DNA of 64,000 nt from Pseudomonas brassicacearum (GCF_000585995.1 NZ_CP007410.1:4925430-4989429); one strand, 5' to 3'. Shown: positions 40,596 to 50,099, counted from the stretch's first letter. Numbers and translations: made by a program. Notes: generated from the letters alone by a model not told the origin.

Positions 40596-41561
40596 ATGAT
40601 GTTAAGAGTGCTTGCCTTGAGTCTTACCCTGTTCACTGGTCTGCTTTCCGGCGTGGTCCAGGCCACCGTCTTGCAACGCCCCATCAGCCTCGATACGGGC
40701 AGCGGTGAGCTTTTCGGCTCGCTGTTGCTGCCCAAGTCCGACACACCGGTGCCGGTTGTCCTGATCATTTCCGGGTCCGGTCCTACGGATCGCGACGGAA
40801 ACAACCCCGACGGTGGGCGCAACGACAGCCTCAAGCGCCTGGCTTGGGTGCTGGCCAAGCACAACATCGCCAGCGTGCGTTATGACAAGCGCGGAGTGGC
40901 CGCCAGCCTTGCGGCGACCCCGGACGAACGCAACCTGAGCGTCGAAGCCTACGTGGCGGACGCTGTGGCCTGGAGCCACAAGCTCGCCGCCGACCCGCGG
41001 CTGGGCCCCCTGGTCATCCTGGGGCACAGCGAAGGCGCGTTGATCGCCAGCCTCGCCGCCCCGCAGGCCAACGCCGCCGCAGTGATTTCGGTGTCCGGCA
41101 GCGCCCGGCCAATCGATCAGGTCCTGCGTCAACAGTTGAGCAACCGCCTGCCACCGCCGCTGATGTTGCGCAGCAATGAGCTGCTCGACAGCCTCAAGGC
41201 CGGGCGGCTCGACGAGAATGTGCCAGCGCCACTGCAAGTCATTTTCCGTCCCAGCGTGCAGCCTTACCTGATCTCGTTGTTCCGCCAGGACCCGGCCCAG
41301 GCGTTCGCGGCGCTGAAGATGCCGGCCTTGATCATCCAGGGCAGCCATGACATCCAGGTCAGTATCGATGACGCCAGGCAATTGAAAGCCGCCAAGCCCG
41401 ATGCCGAACTGGCGCTGATCGAAGGCATGAACCACGTCATGCGCATCGTGCCCAACGACGTGAAACGGCAATTGGCCTCCTACAAGGATCCCAACCTGCC
41501 CCTGGCCGCCGAACTCGGCGCGCATATCCTGAGTTTTATTGGCGCGTTAGCCGCCCATTAA
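40596..41561 (+). CDS. Exported alpha/beta hydrolase
   Basis: 321 aa with a signal peptide (MMLRVLALSLTLFTGLLSGV, cleavage near VQA). IISGSGPTDRDGN is the oxyanion region, RYDKRGVAAS the strand-4 turn, ILGHSEGALIA the nucleophile elbow (Ser near 145), and the C-terminal IQGSHDIQVS and EGMNHVM supply Asp and His. A periplasmic esterase or peptidase-like hydrolase of unknown substrate. The start could also be the next ATG at 40599. Kept beside aroC in P. aeruginosa (PA1680). Confidence 0.85.
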   Translation: MMLRVLALSLTLFTGLLSGVVQATVLQRPISLDTGSGELFGSLLLPKSDTPVPVVLIISGSGPTDRDGNNPDGGRNDSLKRLAWVLAKHNIASVRYDKRGVAASLAATPDERNLSVEAYVADAVAWSHKLAADPRLGPLVILGHSEGALIASLAAPQANAAAVISVSGSARPIDQVLRQQLSNRLPPPLMLRSNELLDSLKAGRLDENVPAPLQVIFRPSVQPYLISLFRQDPAQAFAALKMPALIIQGSHDIQVSIDDARQLKAAKPDAELALIEGMNHVMRIVPNDVKRQLASYKDPNLPLAAELGAHILSFIGALAAH

Positions 41562-41669
41562 GCGGTTTTAGTGGCAACTGGCTCTCCAGTCCCGGCAAAA
41601 ACGGCCGATAACCCGGTGTCGGACAGCGCAATGGCTGCCGAGGGCCGGCCTGGACAGGATTTTGCCGTT

Positions 41670-42458
41670 ATGACTGAAACTGAAACTTCACCCGTCACCG
41701 CCGACGAAACGCCCACCGCTCCAGCAGTGGAGCAGCCTTGGGCGGATGTGCAGGCCGAGCATCACAAAATGCTCCGCCTGGCACCGCTCAAGACCGACCG
41801 TGCCACGGGTGTGCGGCCGCTGCGGTTTGTCGAATTCAGCTATGCCGAGCGCCACAGCAAAGAACGCAGTTTGCTGCGCATGAGCATTCATCTGCCGGGC
41901 CAACGAGTGCGCAAGGAACAGAATCATCTGGACGTCTGGGCCGATCACGTCGAAAAGCGCCTGTTTTTTTCTCCGGAAAGCCTGCAAGTCGAGCCGATGA
42001 ACCGTGGCATCGGGCGTTTCCTGGCCGCCCAGGGTATCACCTGGGCCAAGAAGCGCTGGTCCAGTTACCGGGTGGACGGCGCCGATCTGAACAATAAAGA
42101 TGCGTTGAACGAAGACACCCGCCTGCGCCGCGACCATTTCATGAAGGCCCACGGCTTCGAGGTGGTCTACGCCGACGCCCAGCACCTCAAAGGCAGCGTC
42201 AAGCCCACCCACGTTGGCGATCTGCTGGGGGACTGGAACACCGAAAAACTGCAGTTCGTTGAAATCCTCGAAGCCGCGCAGATGCTCCAACAAGCCGAGC
42301 AGAACCTGGCGGAACAGGAAGTCAAACTCAAGAAGCAGGAAGAAAAGGTCACCAAGTTCAAGCGCGAAGACGCCGGCCTGCGCTTCACCATCACGTGTCT
42401 GGTGGCCTTCGCCATGTTCCAGGCGGGGTTGCTGATCTGGATTGCGACGCGGCACTGA
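41670..42458 (+). CDS. Conserved protein with coiled coil and C-terminal membrane anchor
   Basis: 262 aa from MTETETSPVT; a GTG at 41571 would add 33 residues. No family recognised. Residues about 60-170 form a basic conserved core (RFVEFSYAERHSKERSLLRM). A long charged helix follows (AQMLQQAEQNLAEQEVKLKK, about 200-235), a likely coiled coil, then one transmembrane helix near the end (LVAFAMFQAGLLIWIA). The topology suggests a tail-anchored inner-membrane protein facing the cytoplasm. Place conserved with P. aeruginosa PA1679. Confidence 0.75.
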   Translation: MTETETSPVTADETPTAPAVEQPWADVQAEHHKMLRLAPLKTDRATGVRPLRFVEFSYAERHSKERSLLRMSIHLPGQRVRKEQNHLDVWADHVEKRLFFSPESLQVEPMNRGIGRFLAAQGITWAKKRWSSYRVDGADLNNKDALNEDTRLRRDHFMKAHGFEVVYADAQHLKGSVKPTHVGDLLGDWNTEKLQFVEILEAAQMLQQAEQNLAEQEVKLKKQEEKVTKFKREDAGLRFTITCLVAFAMFQAGLLIWIATRH

Positions 42459-42483
42459 TTCTCGGCGGTTTGACACATAACCC

Positions 42484-42618
42484 TGTGGCGAGGGAGCTTG
42501 CTCCCGCTCGGCTGCGCAGCAGCCGTAAAACCGGCGGATGCGATTGCCCTGAAAAATCACGATGCCCGGGTTTTCGGGGCCGCTTCGCGGCCCAGCGGGA
42601 GCAAGCTCCCTCGCCACA
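42484..42618. repeat. REPIN, class C
   Basis: TGTGGCGAGGGAGCTTGCTC at 42484 and inverted GAGCAAGCTCCCTCGCCACA ending at 42618, with GCTGCGCAGCAGC and GGCCGCTTCGCGGCC inner arms; it separates convergent genes. Confidence 0.9.
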
Positions 42619-42641
42619 AAAGCCGCTCACCGTCGATCTGA

Positions 42642-43550
42642 TCAAACCCGCGAAGCAAACAACCCCTGATGCTGGCGGCATTGCTCGGCGCTGAGCATGA
42701 ATACCCCATGCCCGCCGCGCTCGAAATCCAGCCAGGCGAAATCGACTTCAGGGTACAACGCCTCGACATGCACCTGGCTGTTACCCACCTCGACAATCAA
42801 CAAACCCTTCTCGGTCAGATGATCGGCCGCCTCGGCCAGCATCCGACGGACCAGGTTCAAGCCATCATCGCCACAGGCCAGGCCCAGCTCTGGCTCATGC
42901 TGGTACTCCTGCGGCATGTCGGCGAAATCTTCCGCGTCGACGTAGGGCGGGTTCGACACGATCAGGTCGAAACGTTGCCCAGGCAAGCCCTCGAAACCAT
43001 CACCCTGAACGGTGAACACACGCTCGTCGACACCATGACGCTCGATGTTCTGATTGGCCACTTCCAGCGCTTCGAACGACAGGTCGGCCAGCACCACTTC
43101 GGCCTCGGGGAACTCAAAAGCACAGGCGATGCCGATGCAGCCGGAACCGGTGCAGAGGTCGAGAATCCGTGCAGGCTCCTGGCCCAGCCAAGGTTCAAAA
43201 CGCTTTTCGATCAGCTCACCGATGGGTGAACGCGGGATAAGCACGCGCTCGTCGACAATGAACGACATCCCGCAGAACCAGGCTTCACCCAACAGGTAGG
43301 CCGCCGGAATGCGTTCCGCGATGCGCCGGCGCAGCAAGCGCTGCACGTGGACCAGCTCCTCGTCTTCGAGACGGCAATCCAGGTAGCTATCGGCAATTTC
43401 CCACGGCAAATGCAATGCACCCAACACCAGTTGGCGGGCTTCATCCCACGCGTTGTCGGTGCCATGACCGAAAAACAGATCCTCCCCGTGGAAACGGCTG
43501 ACGGCCCAACGGATATGGTCGCGCAGGGTACGAAGGCGGGAAGTGATCAC
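42642..43550 (-). CDS. prmB: Ribosomal protein uL3 N5-glutamine methyltransferase
   Basis: 302 aa SAM-dependent methyltransferase of the HemK/PrmB type that methylates a glutamine of ribosomal protein L3. The N-terminal helical domain is followed by the SAM motif [16 protein letters not shown] (about 138-153) and the catalytic NPPY in [13 protein letters not shown]. The N-terminal part fits PrmB better than PrmC. Start is a GTG at 43550. Confidence 0.93.
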   Translation of the reverse strand: MITSRLRTLRDHIRWAVSRFHGEDLFFGHGTDNAWDEARQLVLGALHLPWEIADSYLDCRLEDEELVHVQRLLRRRIAERIPAAYLLGEAWFCGMSFIVDERVLIPRSPIGELIEKRFEPWLGQEPARILDLCTGSGCIGIACAFEFPEAEVVLADLSFEALEVANQNIERHGVDERVFTVQGDGFEGLPGQRFDLIVSNPPYVDAEDFADMPQEYQHEPELGLACGDDGLNLVRRMLAEAADHLTEKGLLIVEVGNSQVHVEALYPEVDFAWLDFERGGHGVFMLSAEQCRQHQGLFASRV

Positions 43551-43804
43551 GGCGGCAAACTCCAGAAAAAACGACTGGCGAGTCTACCAGCCAAACGCCG
43601 CCCCACCCAAACAGGCCTCAAAGCCGAAAGAAAAACGCCGGACCAAACGTAGGATTTATCCGTTTTTTACGCAGCCCATTGAACAAGACGAGCATCTTGA
43701 CAAGGCTGTAGGCCAGCAACGGCGGCCCTTGTGATGGAAGCGATTCACAGAACCGCTCAGCCAGAGGACAATGTCGCAAAAGCCCCACCCAAAGGAGCCC
43801 CAGA

Positions 43805-44395
43805 ATGTCCGTTCCAAAAACGATGTTTCAACTCAGCGGCCGTGGTTACGCGGCGGCCAATCTGAGCCAAGCGACGTTGATCATCATCGATGCCCAGAAA
43901 GAATACCTCGCCGGGCCCCTGGCCTTGAGTGGCATGGATGCGGCCGTTGCGAACATCAAGCAATTGCTCGGTGCGGCCCGTGCCGCCAACCGGCCGATCG
44001 TGCATGTGCGCCACCTGGGCACCCATGGCGGGCTGTTCGATCCACAGGGCGAACGCGGGGAATTCATTCCGGGCCTCGAGCCCCAGGGCGACGAAACCGT
44101 GATCGAAAAACTGCTGCCCAGTGCGTTCCATGGCACCGATTTGAAAAAACGCCTGGAAGACCTCGGCCCCCTGGACCTGATCGTCTGCGGGTTCATGAGC
44201 CACTCCAGCGTCAGTACCACCGTGCGCGCCGCCAAGAACCTGGGCTTTCGCTGCACCCTGGTGGAAGATGCCTGTGCCACCCGTGACCTGCCGCACAAGG
44301 GCGGCGTCCTCAGCGCCGAACACGTACACCAGACCGAAATGGCCATCATGGCGGACAACTTCGCCACCCTGGCCCTGACCCGCGACTTCACTTGA
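43805..44395 (+). CDS. Isochorismatase-like hydrolase with Ser in the Cys position
   Basis: 196 aa isochorismatase/nicotinamidase fold. The acidic Asp29 (TLIIIDAQKEY) and the Lys102 of VIEKLLPSAFHGT are present. The loop GFMSHSSVSTTVRAA aligns with the family G-x-x-T-H-x-C-V pattern but has Ser135 where the nucleophilic Cys normally is. It may be a serine variant, a non-hydrolytic member or an inactive protein. Context (between prmB and an Smr gene) matches P. aeruginosa PA1677 and gives no hint of substrate. Confidence 0.87.
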   Translation: MSVPKTMFQLSGRGYAAANLSQATLIIIDAQKEYLAGPLALSGMDAAVANIKQLLGAARAANRPIVHVRHLGTHGGLFDPQGERGEFIPGLEPQGDETVIEKLLPSAFHGTDLKKRLEDLGPLDLIVCGFMSHSSVSTTVRAAKNLGFRCTLVEDACATRDLPHKGGVLSAEHVHQTEMAIMADNFATLALTRDFT

Positions 44396-44402
44396 CACCC
44401 TT

Positions 44403-44431
44403 GGATGAGCGGCCCGCTGCGCCGCTCATCC
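44403..44431. terminator. Hairpin after the isochorismatase-like gene
   Basis: GGATGAGCGGC pairs perfectly with GCCGCTCATCC around a 7-base loop, 8 bases past the stop. The T-run is poor, so it may be a weak terminator or 3'-end stabiliser. Confidence 0.55.
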
Positions 44432-44525
44432 GCCAATCCCTCTCATTTGCCGCAATTACCCTAGCCTCAGGAACAACCCGAACATCTTCCGGTCGAAGGG
44501 CCGATACCCATTGAGGAAGGTCGGA

Positions 44526-44846
44526 ATGAAGTTATCCGATGGTTTTGACGCACGTCGCTTACGGCCCAAGGGCCCGAGCAACTGGCGTTTTCGTTTCGGC
44601 GCGGCAATCGCTGCGCTCCTGGCAACGCTCGGTGTACTGCTGGCGATGGCCGGTGCCGCCAGCCTGCTGGGTCGCCCGCCTGCAATGGGCGACCTGAACG
44701 CCACCCCGCTCGGTTCGGCGGTCATTCTGGCGATCGGTCTTCTCGTTTTGCTACTGGGCGTCTGGCTCTGGCGCCGTTGCCGCCGTCGCGCCCGCCAATC
44801 CCTGGAGCTGGCCATGGCTCCACACCTGATGAAAAAGCACGACTGA
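44526..44846 (+). CDS. Small two-helix membrane protein
   Basis: 106 aa with two hydrophobic segments (about 28-50 and 64-84) and a cluster of arginines right after the second (WLWRRCRRRARQ), which would hold the tail in the cytoplasm. No family recognised. Start at 44526 has GGAAGG close upstream. Conserved place before the Smr gene. Confidence 0.75.
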   Translation: MKLSDGFDARRLRPKGPSNWRFRFGAAIAALLATLGVLLAMAGAASLLGRPPAMGDLNATPLGSAVILAIGLLVLLLGVWLWRRCRRRARQSLELAMAPHLMKKHD

Positions 44847-44920
44847 CCCGCCATCCGACGTTTTGTCGCGCCTGATCCGCCAGGAGTTGGGTAAACTGGC
44901 CGGCCTTCGCGGAGGCTGAC

Positions 44921-45478
44921 ATGCAAGACGACGACTTTTCCCTGTTCAAAAGTGCGATCCAGGGCGTAAAACCGATCAAACACGATCGCGCCGAAACCGG
45001 CAAACCCAAGGCCGATCGTGCACAGATCGCCAAGCTGCGCCAGGCCGCCACCGTGCGTACCGATGCCACGACCGTAGACGGTTTGTCCGATCAGTTCGTG
45101 ATCGACGTAGGACCGGAAGACGAGTTGATGTGGGCGCGCGACGGTGTCCAGGAAAGCCAGATGCGCAAGCTGAAGGTCGGCCAGATCCCCTTCGAAGGCA
45201 GCCTGGACCTGCACGGCATGACCGTGGAAAAGGCCCGGGAAACCCTTTGGGCGTTCCTGGCCGAAGCCACCAAGTTCGAAATCCGCTGCGTGCGCGTCAC
45301 CCACGGCAAAGCCGTGCGACTGGACGGCAAGCGCCCGATGATCAAGAGCCACGTCAACACCTGGCTGCGCCAGCACCCGCAAGTGCTGGGCTTCACCTCC
45401 TGCCAGGCGAAACACGGCGGAGCCGGGGCGGTGTACGTGATGCTCAAGCGCACCATGATGGAAGGCCGCGACGAGTAG
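44921..45478 (+). CDS. Smr-domain protein
   Basis: 185 aa stand-alone Smr (MutS2-related) domain with an N-terminal extension. The motif LDLHGMTVEKARETL (about 97-111) and the THGKAVRLDG loop and C-terminal GGAGAVYVML are diagnostic. E. coli SmrA/SmrB-type proteins are nucleases; SmrB cleaves mRNA at collided ribosomes. Whether this copy does is inferred. It precedes folE by 77 bases. Confidence 0.92.
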   Translation: MQDDDFSLFKSAIQGVKPIKHDRAETGKPKADRAQIAKLRQAATVRTDATTVDGLSDQFVIDVGPEDELMWARDGVQESQMRKLKVGQIPFEGSLDLHGMTVEKARETLWAFLAEATKFEIRCVRVTHGKAVRLDGKRPMIKSHVNTWLRQHPQVLGFTSCQAKHGGAGAVYVMLKRTMMEGRDE

Positions 45479-45555
45479 CGCCCGATTGCCGAGCTTGCAG
45501 CGCCGTGTCCGCCACCGTACCCTTGCCCTTTGCGTAAAATCCCACAGGTAGTTTC

Positions 45556-46101
45556 ATGTCTCTGGAACAGAATTACACCGCGATTCTCGGCCAATTGGGC
45601 GAGGACGTTTCCCGCGAGGGCCTGCTCGACACGCCCAAGCGCGCTGCCAAGGCCATGCAGTACCTCTGCCGCGGTTATGAACAGACGCTGGAAGAAGTCA
45701 CCAACGGTGCCTTGTTCAGCTCCGACAACAGCGAGATGGTGCTGGTCAAGGACATCGAGTTGTACTCGTTGTGCGAGCACCATTTGCTGCCTTTCATCGG
45801 CAAGGCCCATGTGGCGTACATCCCGAGCGGCAAGGTGCTGGGGCTGTCGAAAGTTGCCCGCATCGTCGACATGTACGCCCGTCGCCTGCAGATCCAGGAA
45901 AACCTCAGCCGCCAGATCGCCGACGCAGTCCAGCAAGTGACCGGCGCCCTGGGCGTGGCGGTGGTGATCGAGGCCAAGCACATGTGCATGATGATGCGCG
46001 GTGTGGAAAAGCAGAACTCCTCGATGATCACCTCGGTGATGCTCGGCGAGTTCCGGGAAAACGCCGCCACCCGCAGCGAATTCCTCAGCCTCATCAAGTA
46101 A
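45556..46101 (+). CDS. folE: GTP cyclohydrolase I (FolE, type IA)
   Basis: 181 aa enzyme opening GTP to dihydroneopterin triphosphate, first step of folate synthesis. Zinc ligands are in [19 protein letters not shown] and the later [13 protein letters not shown]; the [11 protein letters not shown] helix is family-typical. Length slightly short of E. coli FolE, as common in pseudomonads, which often carry more than one copy. Confidence 0.96.
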   Translation: MSLEQNYTAILGQLGEDVSREGLLDTPKRAAKAMQYLCRGYEQTLEEVTNGALFSSDNSEMVLVKDIELYSLCEHHLLPFIGKAHVAYIPSGKVLGLSKVARIVDMYARRLQIQENLSRQIADAVQQVTGALGVAVVIEAKHMCMMMRGVEKQNSSMITSVMLGEFRENAATRSEFLSLIK

Positions 46102-46115
46102 CCTGTCCCTTGAAG

Positions 46116-46144
46116 AAAACCGGCATTGATCGCCGGTTTTTTTT
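46116..46144 (+). terminator. folE terminator
   Basis: AAAACCGGC pairs with GCCGGTTTT, followed by TTTT, 14 bases past the folE stop. Confidence 0.9.
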
Positions 46145-46204
46145 CGTCCGTGAAAAATCAGGTAAGCTGCGCGCCCTCTTCTTCCCTGCCGCGAGGCTTA
46201 TACC

Positions 46205-46576
46205 GTGATCGTCAAAGCGCTTCGAGTTGGCCTGGGCCAGCTCATCATCTTCATCGACTTCATCACTCGCCCAAGCAAGAAACAGCGCCCGGCCGAGGCC
46301 CAATCGCAAGTGGATCAAGCGGCCCGCAGCCTGATGCTCTATCAGTTCCACGCCTGCCCCTTCTGCGTGAAGACCCGCCGCACCTTGCGCCGCCTCAACG
46401 TACCGGTGGCCCTGCGCGATGCAAAAAACAACCCGCAGGATCGCCAGACGTTGCTGGAACAAGGCGGCAAGATCAAAGTGCCGTGCCTGCGTATTGAAGA
46501 AGATGGCAAGACCACCTGGATGTATGAGTCCAAGGTGATCATTGAGTATCTGGATAAGCGGTTCTCTGCAGCCTGA
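46205..46576 (+). CDS. Glutaredoxin-like thiol protein with N-terminal hydrophobic segment
   Basis: 123 aa. An N-terminal hydrophobic helix (LGQLIIFIDFIT) is followed by a glutaredoxin/GST N-terminal fold with the redox CPFC at about 51-54, cis-Pro KVPCLRIEE and YESKVIIEYLDKRF. Likely a membrane-attached glutathione-dependent oxidoreductase. It starts with GTG at 46205, 61 bases after the folE terminator. Target unknown. Confidence 0.87.
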   Translation: MIVKALRVGLGQLIIFIDFITRPSKKQRPAEAQSQVDQAARSLMLYQFHACPFCVKTRRTLRRLNVPVALRDAKNNPQDRQTLLEQGGKIKVPCLRIEEDGKTTWMYESKVIIEYLDKRFSAA

Positions 46577-46601
46577 CAATTTTCTACTGTGGCTACTGGC
46601 C

Positions 46602-46697
46602 TCATCGCGAGCAAGCTCGCTCCCACAGTGGATTTGTGGATGATTGCAGATTTTCAATCAACACCGGCCCCCTGTGGGAGCGAGCTTGCTCGCGATA
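46602..46697. repeat. REPIN, class A
   Basis: CATCGCGAGCAAGCTCGCTC near 46603 and the inverted GAGCGAGCTTGCTCGCGAT ending about 46696. Confidence 0.9.
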
Positions 46698-46730
46698 GGG
46701 CCAGCAAGACCACTGCAAAACCTCCTGATA

Positions 46731-47897
46731 TCAAGCCGCTTTTGCAGCCAACGCCTCCCGCACCACCCCCGCCAACCGCTTGAGCCCTTCATCCAGCCGC
46801 GCCGGGTCGATGTGGCTGAAATTCAAACGCAGGTGCCCCGGATGCTGGTCCGGTTCGGGGAAGAATGGCTCCCCCGGCATGAACGCTACGTCGGCAGCCA
46901 GTGCGGCGGCGAGTAAGGTGCGGGTGTCCAGCGGTTGCTTGAGGGTCAGCCAGAAAAACAGCCCGCCCTGGGGCACGTTCCAGTCCGCGAGGTCGGCAAA
47001 ATGCTTCTCCAGGGCGGTCTGGAAGCGGTCGCGACGATCCCGGTAGAAATCCCGTAACTCACTCAAGTGGTGGCGGTACTGCTCGGTGCCGATCCATTGC
47101 AGCGCCTGCCATTGGCCGATGCGATTGGTGTGCAGGTCCGCCGACTGCTTGAGCCGCAGCAGGTGCGGGAACAGATCCGGGCTGGCGATCAGGTAACCCA
47201 CCCGTAGTCCCGGCAGAAGGGTCTTCGACACGGTGCCGGTGTAGATCCAACTGGCCTTGCGCAAGCGACTGACAATCGGCGTGGCGCTGCCGCCGTCAAA
47301 GGTCAATTCACGATACGGTTCGTCCTCAACCAGGGTGACGCCAAACTCGTCCAGCAGAGCCGCCACCGCATCGCGCTTGGCCTCGCTGTAGCGCACCGCC
47401 GACGGGTTCTGGAAGGTGGGAATCAGGTAGATGAACGCCGGCCGATGCCGCTCCAGCCGAGCCCGCAACTGGTTCAGGTCCGGGCCATCGGCTTCCAGGG
47501 GCACCGTGATGCAATCGGCGCCAAACAGCTGGAAAATCTGCAACGCCGCCAGGTAAGTGGGCGCTTCCAACATCACTTCAGTCCCGACGTCGATGTGCAA
47601 CTTGGCCGCCAGGTCGAGGGTTTGCTGGGAGCCGCTGACCACCAGCACCTGGCTCGCTTCACAGGCCAGGCCCAGCGAGCGCGCCTGCGCCGCCAAAGCT
47701 TCGCGCAGGGCCGGCTCCCCTTCGCTCATGCCGTATTGGCCCATGGACACCGGCATGGCCGCCCAGTCCACTTTCGGCAACATGGCTTCGGCCGGCAGGC
47801 CCCCGGCGAACGACATCACTTCCGGGCGCTGCGCCGCGGCGAGGATTTCTCGGATCAGAGAACTTTTGAGGCGCGAGACACGTTCGGAAAAAGCCAT
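46731..47897 (-). CDS. PLP-dependent aminotransferase (2-aminoadipate type, MocR-like fold I)
   Basis: 388 aa fold-type I aminotransferase. GLPAEAMLP, QYGMSEGEPALREALA, VVSGSQQTLDLAAK and the PLP lysine region TGTVSKTLLPGLRVGY (about 225-240) match the LysN/aromatic aminotransferase group; there is no N-terminal GntR domain, so it is not a MocR regulator. Amino donor and acceptor cannot be fixed. Divergent from a MarR gene across 81 bases, the same pair as P. aeruginosa PA1654-PA1653, suggesting local control. Confidence 0.9.
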   Translation of the reverse strand: MAFSERVSRLKSSLIREILAAAQRPEVMSFAGGLPAEAMLPKVDWAAMPVSMGQYGMSEGEPALREALAAQARSLGLACEASQVLVVSGSQQTLDLAAKLHIDVGTEVMLEAPTYLAALQIFQLFGADCITVPLEADGPDLNQLRARLERHRPAFIYLIPTFQNPSAVRYSEAKRDAVAALLDEFGVTLVEDEPYRELTFDGGSATPIVSRLRKASWIYTGTVSKTLLPGLRVGYLIASPDLFPHLLRLKQSADLHTNRIGQWQALQWIGTEQYRHHLSELRDFYRDRRDRFQTALEKHFADLADWNVPQGGLFFWLTLKQPLDTRTLLAAALAADVAFMPGEPFFPEPDQHPGHLRLNFSHIDPARLDEGLKRLAGVVREALAAKAA

Positions 47898-47978
47898 GGG
47901 GTCACCTGTAGCGGGTCGCTGGAAAAATGAGTCAAACTGGTTGACCGAAATTACTCCGACCTCCGTGGATACGTCAAT

Positions 47979-48416
47979 ATGCTTGACCTTAAAAACCCAA
48001 CCGCCCAACAAATGGCCATGGAAGCGTTCTTCTTCGGCTACCAGGCGTTCACCGCCAAGGCCGATGAAATGCTCGAGCGCCGGGGTTTGAGCCGGGTGCA
48101 CCAGCGCATCGTTTTTTTTATCGCCCGCTACCCGTCCCTGAGCGTGAAAGAGTTGCTGGCGGTTCTTGGCGTGAGCAAGCAAGCGCTGAACATGCCTCTG
48201 CGGCAGTTGATGGAAATGCACCTGGTGAACAGTGTTGCGTCCGAGACGGACAAGCGTAAGCGGCTGCTGGAACTGACCGCCGAGGGCGAGCGCTTCGAGC
48301 AGGCGTTGCGGCGTGAGCAGGTGAAGTTGCTGGAGCGGGTGTTTGCCGAGGCTGGGGAGGAAGCGGTGAGTGGGTGGTTGGCGGTGAATCTGGCGCTGGG
48401 CAAGTCTGGCGACTGA
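47979..48416 (+). CDS. MarR-family regulator
   Basis: 145 aa winged-helix protein. The recognition region is SVKELLAVLGVSKQALNMPL (about 53-72) and the wing is SETDKRKRLLELTAEG. Divergent from the aminotransferase gene, its probable target. Ligand unknown. Confidence 0.9.
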   Translation: MLDLKNPTAQQMAMEAFFFGYQAFTAKADEMLERRGLSRVHQRIVFFIARYPSLSVKELLAVLGVSKQALNMPLRQLMEMHLVNSVASETDKRKRLLELTAEGERFEQALRREQVKLLERVFAEAGEEAVSGWLAVNLALGKSGD

Positions 48417-48432
48417 AGGTGTCTGGTCCGAC

Positions 48433-48531
48433 GCTATCGCGAGCAAGCTCGCTCCCATAGAGGACGTCGCCAGACACACATCTTGCATTTCACCACAGCC
48501 CATTGTGGGAGCGAGCTTGCTCGCGATAGCG
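48433..48531. repeat. REPIN, class A
   Basis: GCTATCGCGAGCAAGCTCGC at 48433 and inverted GCGAGCTTGCTCGCGATAGC ending at 48530. It lies upstream of the purine permease operator. Confidence 0.9.
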
Positions 48532-48600
48532 CCCGCAAGGGCGATATATCCCTATCGCCAGACATTTCGTCGACAAAACAGAAAACATTATTTGCTTTAT

Positions 48601-48610
48601 TTGTATACAA
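48601..48610. promoter_or_regulatory. TTGTATACAA operator of the purine permease gene
   Basis: Perfect palindrome 139 bases upstream of the permease GTG, in an A+T-rich stretch likely to hold the promoter. Identical to the sites before gcl and puuE. Confidence 0.68.
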
Positions 48611-48749
48611 AAGCATAATTCGCTTCGTGCGAGTTCCTGACCAACAAGTCAACAAACTTCGCCAGCCTTACCGCCTCAAAGCCTCGCCAACCTTCTCAGG
48701 GAGGGTGCGGAGCTGGAAATAACAATAAAACTCTTGAGGAGTACTCGCT

Positions 48750-50099
48750 GTGGAAAGCCGCAAACCCGAAGCCCAGACGCTGGACCTTTCGCCGCCACTG
48801 CGCAGTGGCTGGCTGGAACGCCTCTTCAAACTCAGCGTGCATGGCACCACGGTGAAGACCGAGCTGATTGCCGGCCTGACAACCTTCATCACCATGGCCT
48901 ACATCATTTTCGTCAATCCCAACATCATGGCCGACGCCGGCATCGACCACGGCGCCGCCTTCGTTGCCACCTGCATCGCCGCTGCCCTGGGTTGCCTGTT
49001 GATGGGGCTGTACGCCAACTGGCCGGTGGGCCTGGCGCCAGGCATGGGCCTGAACGCGTTCTTCACCTACACCGTGGTCGGCACCATGGGCTACAACTGG
49101 GAAACTGCGTTGGGCGCGGTGTTCGTTTCCGGTGTCTTGTTCATGTTCCTGACCCTGTCGCGGGTCCGGGAGTGGCTGCTCAACAGCATTCCGGTGAGCC
49201 TGCGGTTCGCCATGGGCGCGGGGGTCGGTTTGTTCCTCGGGCTGATTGGCCTGAAAACCGCCGGGATCGTCGTGGACAGCCCCGCGACCCTGATCAAGCT
49301 CGGCTCGTTGCGTGAGCCCGGTCCGCTGCTGGCTGCGGTGTGCTTCCTGATGATCGCCGTGCTCAGTTATCACCGGGTATTCGGCGCGATCCTGATCAGC
49401 ATCATCGCCGTGACCCTGGCCGGTTGGGGACTGGGGTTGGTGCAGTACAACGGCGTCATGTCGACACCGCCGAGCCTGGCACCGACCTGGATGGCGATGG
49501 ACGTAGCCGGTGTGTTCAACGTCAGCATGATCAGCGTGGTCCTGGCCTTCCTGTTCGTGCACATGTTCGACACCGCCGGCACCCTGATGGGCGTTGCCCA
49601 GCGCGCCGGACTGGTGAAAGCCGACGGCAAGATCGAGAACCTGTCCCGCGCCTTGAAAGCCGACAGCGCCTCCAGCGTGTTCGGCGCCATGGTCGGCGTA
49701 CCACCGGTGACCAGCTACGTGGAAAGCGCCGCGGGTGTGGCCGCTGGTGGCCGCACGGGGCTTACCGCCGTGACCGTCGGTGTGCTATTTATTGCCGCCA
49801 TGTTCTTCGCGCCGCTGGCCGGGATGATCCCGGCCTATGCCACCGCTGGCGCGTTGATCTATGTCGCCATGCTGATGATGGGCGGCATGGCCCACATCGA
49901 ATGGGACGAACCGACCGACAGTATCCCCGCCATCGTCACGGCCATCATGATGCCGCTGACGTTTTCGGTCGCGGACGGTATCGCACTGGGTTTCATCACC
50001 TATGTGGTGCTCAAGGCCGGTACCGGTAAACACAAGGAAATCTCCGTCAGCCTGTGGGTGCTCTGCGCGATCTTCATCGCCAAGTTCATCTTCTTGTAA
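48750..50099 (+). CDS. AzgA-type purine permease (NCS2 family)
   Basis: 449 aa inner-membrane proton symporter of the AzgA branch, which carries adenine, guanine or hypoxanthine. The opening ELIAGLTTFITMAYIIFVNP, GLAPGMGLNAFFTYTVV and FDTAGTLMGVAQRAGL, then SSVFGAMVGVPPVTSYVESA are signatures. The GTG start at 48750 has GAGGAG 10 bases before. Its operator links it to urate and glyoxylate genes, so it probably supplies purines for breakdown; which base is preferred is not readable. Confidence 0.93.
   Translation: MESRKPEAQTLDLSPPLRSGWLERLFKLSVHGTTVKTELIAGLTTFITMAYIIFVNPNIMADAGIDHGAAFVATCIAAALGCLLMGLYANWPVGLAPGMGLNAFFTYTVVGTMGYNWETALGAVFVSGVLFMFLTLSRVREWLLNSIPVSLRFAMGAGVGLFLGLIGLKTAGIVVDSPATLIKLGSLREPGPLLAAVCFLMIAVLSYHRVFGAILISIIAVTLAGWGLGLVQYNGVMSTPPSLAPTWMAMDVAGVFNVSMISVVLAFLFVHMFDTAGTLMGVAQRAGLVKADGKIENLSRALKADSASSVFGAMVGVPPVTSYVESAAGVAAGGRTGLTAVTVGVLFIAAMFFAPLAGMIPAYATAGALIYVAMLMMGGMAHIEWDEPTDSIPAIVTAIMMPLTFSVADGIALGFITYVVLKAGTGKHKEISVSLWVLCAIFIAKFIFL

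Noticed and set aside
44403..44431. Small RNA gene at the GGATGAGCGGC hairpin
   Set aside because: A single stem with no promoter in front; more simply the 3' end of the preceding gene.
46731..48503. Aminotransferase extended through 48503
   Set aside because: The extra 200 codons run antisense to the MarR gene and a REPIN; the family start MAFSERVSRLKSS is at 47897.
48532..48749. Purine riboswitch in the leader of the purine permease gene
   Set aside because: I could not find the conserved junction sequences or three-way pairing; the palindrome at 48601 explains regulation better.
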